A DNA stretch of 64,000 bases from assembly GCA_017940185.1 (NCBI GenBank), contig JAGAZE010000038.1:1-64000 (forward strand). The letters are read 5' to 3'. Of this stretch, positions 62,758 through 64,000 are shown in pieces (position 1 is the first letter of the stretch; the number at the start of each line of letters is the position of its first letter). Source of the DNA: Bacteroidaceae bacterium (lineage in GTDB: Bacteria; Bacteroidota; Bacteroidia; Bacteroidales; Bacteroidaceae). The notes beneath the pieces were generated by a model. The model did not search any database, was not told where the DNA came from, and worked only from the letters and a program-made list of their open reading frames with translations. Both the position numbers and the translations under genes were made by a program.

Positions 62758-64000
62758 ATGCACGACTTTATCCACCTGCATGTTCACACCCACTACAGCA
62801 TTCTCGACGGTCAGGCCAGCATCTCCCGCCTGGTGAAGAAGGCCGTGGCCGACGGCATGCGCGGCATGGCCATCACCGACCACGGCGTGATGTATGGCAT
62901 CAAAGAGTATTTCGATGCTGTGAGCAAAATCAACAAAGAGCGTAAGGCGCAGAACCTGCCCCTCTTCAAGCCCATCTTCGGCTGCGAGATGTATGTGGCA
63001 GCGAGGCACAAAGAAGACATGGACAAGACGCAGGGCGACGACCGGCGCTACCACCTCATCGTGCTGGCCAAGAACGAGCAGGGCTATCACAACCTCATCC
63101 GTCTGGTGAGCCGCTCGTGGACAGACGGCTTCTACTACCGGCCGCGCACCGACCGTGCCGACCTGGAGAAATACAAGGAAGGCCTCATCGTGTGCTCGGC
63201 GTGCATAGCAGGCGAAGTGCCCCGCAAGATACTGGCCGACGACATTGCCGGCGCACGCGAAGCCATAGAGTGGTACCACCGCACCTTTGGCGGCGATTAC
63301 TATCTGGAGATACAGCGCCATCAGGTGACTGACCCTACACTGCAGGCCAACCGTGACACCTACCCGCTGCAGCAGAAAGCCAACAAGGTGATACTCGAGC
63401 TGGCAAAGGAATATGGCATCAAGGTGGTGTGTACCAACGACAGCCACTTCGTAGACCGGGAAGATGCCGAAGCCCACGACCACCTGCTCTGCATAGCCAC
63501 GGCACAGAACGTTGACGAGCCCGACCGCATGCGCTACAGCAAGCAGGAGTGGCTGAAGACGCGCGAGGAGATGAACCGCCTCTTTGAGGACGTGCCCGAA
63601 GCACTCGACAACACCATAGAGATACTCGACAAGGTGGAGCTCTATACGCTCAACCACGACCCCATCATGCCCTTCTTCCCCATTCCCGAAGACTTTGGCA
63701 GCGAGGCCGACGTGCGCGCCAAGTATACGGAGGAAGACCTCTACCGCGAGTTTACCAGCGACGAGAACGGACATAATCCCATGAGTGCCGAAGACGGAAA
63801 GAAACGCATAGAACATCTGGGAGGTTACGACAAGATATACCGCATCAAGTTTGAGGCCACCTATCTGGCCAAACTCACCTACGACGGTGCCGCCAAGCGC
63901 TATGGCATGCCGCTGCCAAAAGAGGTGGACGACCGCATACGCTTCGAGCTGCATGTGATGAAGACCATGGGCTTCCCGGGCTACTTCCTCATAGTGCAAG
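62758..64000 (+). CDS. dnaE: DNA polymerase III alpha subunit (partial, 5' end)
   Basis: The first 414 residues of the replicative polymerase; the gene runs off the window. The N-terminal PHP domain is clear (FIHLHVHTHYSILDG, then AITDHGVMYG and KPIFGCEMYV), followed by NDSHFV and the region leading into the palm (GYDKIYRIKFE, MGFPGYFLIVQ at the edge). The PHP metal-binding His/Asp residues appear retained. Start ATG 62758 fits the family N-terminus and a good promoter. A TA-rich run (ATTATATATATAG) lies just before the start. Confidence 0.95.
   Translation, partial: MHDFIHLHVHTHYSILDGQASISRLVKKAVADGMRGMAITDHGVMYGIKEYFDAVSKINKERKAQNLPLFKPIFGCEMYVAARHKEDMDKTQGDDRRYHLIVLAKNEQGYHNLIRLVSRSWTDGFYYRPRTDRADLEKYKEGLIVCSACIAGEVPRKILADDIAGAREAIEWYHRTFGGDYYLEIQRHQVTDPTLQANRDTYPLQQKANKVILELAKEYGIKVVCTNDSHFVDREDAEAHDHLLCIATAQNVDEPDRMRYSKQEWLKTREEMNRLFEDVPEALDNTIEILDKVELYTLNHDPIMPFFPIPEDFGSEADVRAKYTEEDLYREFTSDENGHNPMSAEDGKKRIEHLGGYDKIYRIKFEATYLAKLTYDGAAKRYGMPLPKEVDDRIRFELHVMKTMGFPGYFLIVQ

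Overview
The window looks like the chromosome of a Bacteroidales bacterium, most likely a Prevotella-type organism (Prevotellaceae). The reasons are: nearly every promoter I can recognise is of the Bacteroidetes kind (a -33 TTTG/TTG, about 19-20 bases, then a -7 TAnnTTTG); genes lack Shine-Dalgarno sequences; BspA-like leucine-rich repeat proteins are present; many secreted proteins share a C-terminal motif ending in 'YNLAGQRV...GVVI.NGKK'; and the housekeeping clusters (rlmN-pdxA-lptE-secG, ftsK-lolA, psd-pssA-DUF4834) are arranged as in Bacteroidales. Genus and species are inference.

Layout. 1-937 holds no convincing gene, only hairpin repeats and an eight-unit 22-bp array. 938-8396 (minus) carries rsgA-frr, rsmA, and a cluster of an AmpG-like permease, a HIT-like/SpoIID fusion protein and a glycosyltransferase. 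8564-14881 (plus) is a compact run: rlmN, pdxA, a YbhN-like membrane protein, a sigma-54 activator, lptE, a TPR protein and secG, followed by tRNA-His. Then come an M18 aminopeptidase (minus), a BspA-like protein with a small acidic-tailed protein, lpxA, and a tripartite RND efflux operon. After a second 22-bp array lie tRNA-Glu and tRNA-Ser. 27.5-38.3 kb (minus) holds secreted enzymes, class I fumarase, a DUF5687 membrane protein, lolA, ftsK, an AI-2E-type permease and thymidine kinase. rsmI and a coiled-coil lipoprotein follow on the plus strand.

40.1-51.5 kb is the most distinctive block: six consecutive secreted paralogues of about 560-600 residues, of two N-terminal classes, with a shared BACON-like domain and C-terminal tail. 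Most have their own promoter and terminator. Downstream is a long structured leader with C10 and C11 tracts and a 9-bp minisatellite, leading to a small protein and a BspA-like surface lipoprotein.

54.9-60.7 kb is a patchwork of housekeeping genes (tadA, birA, pyrH) and AT-richer accessory modules. An AAA ATPase/DUF234 gene is bracketed by a perfect 46-bp direct repeat. A type III restriction-enzyme remnant abuts a ~600-bp inverted-repeat element that contains a third 22-bp array. A nucleotidyltransferase-HEPN pair is bracketed by copies of the 3' end of a DUF4834 gene. The window closes with DUF4834-pssA-psd (minus) and the divergent start of dnaE, which runs off the end.

The best candidates for something undescribed are the dispersed 22-bp repeat arrays and their composite element, the two accessory modules bracketed by duplicated host sequence, and the six-gene secreted array with its possibly phase-variable neighbour.
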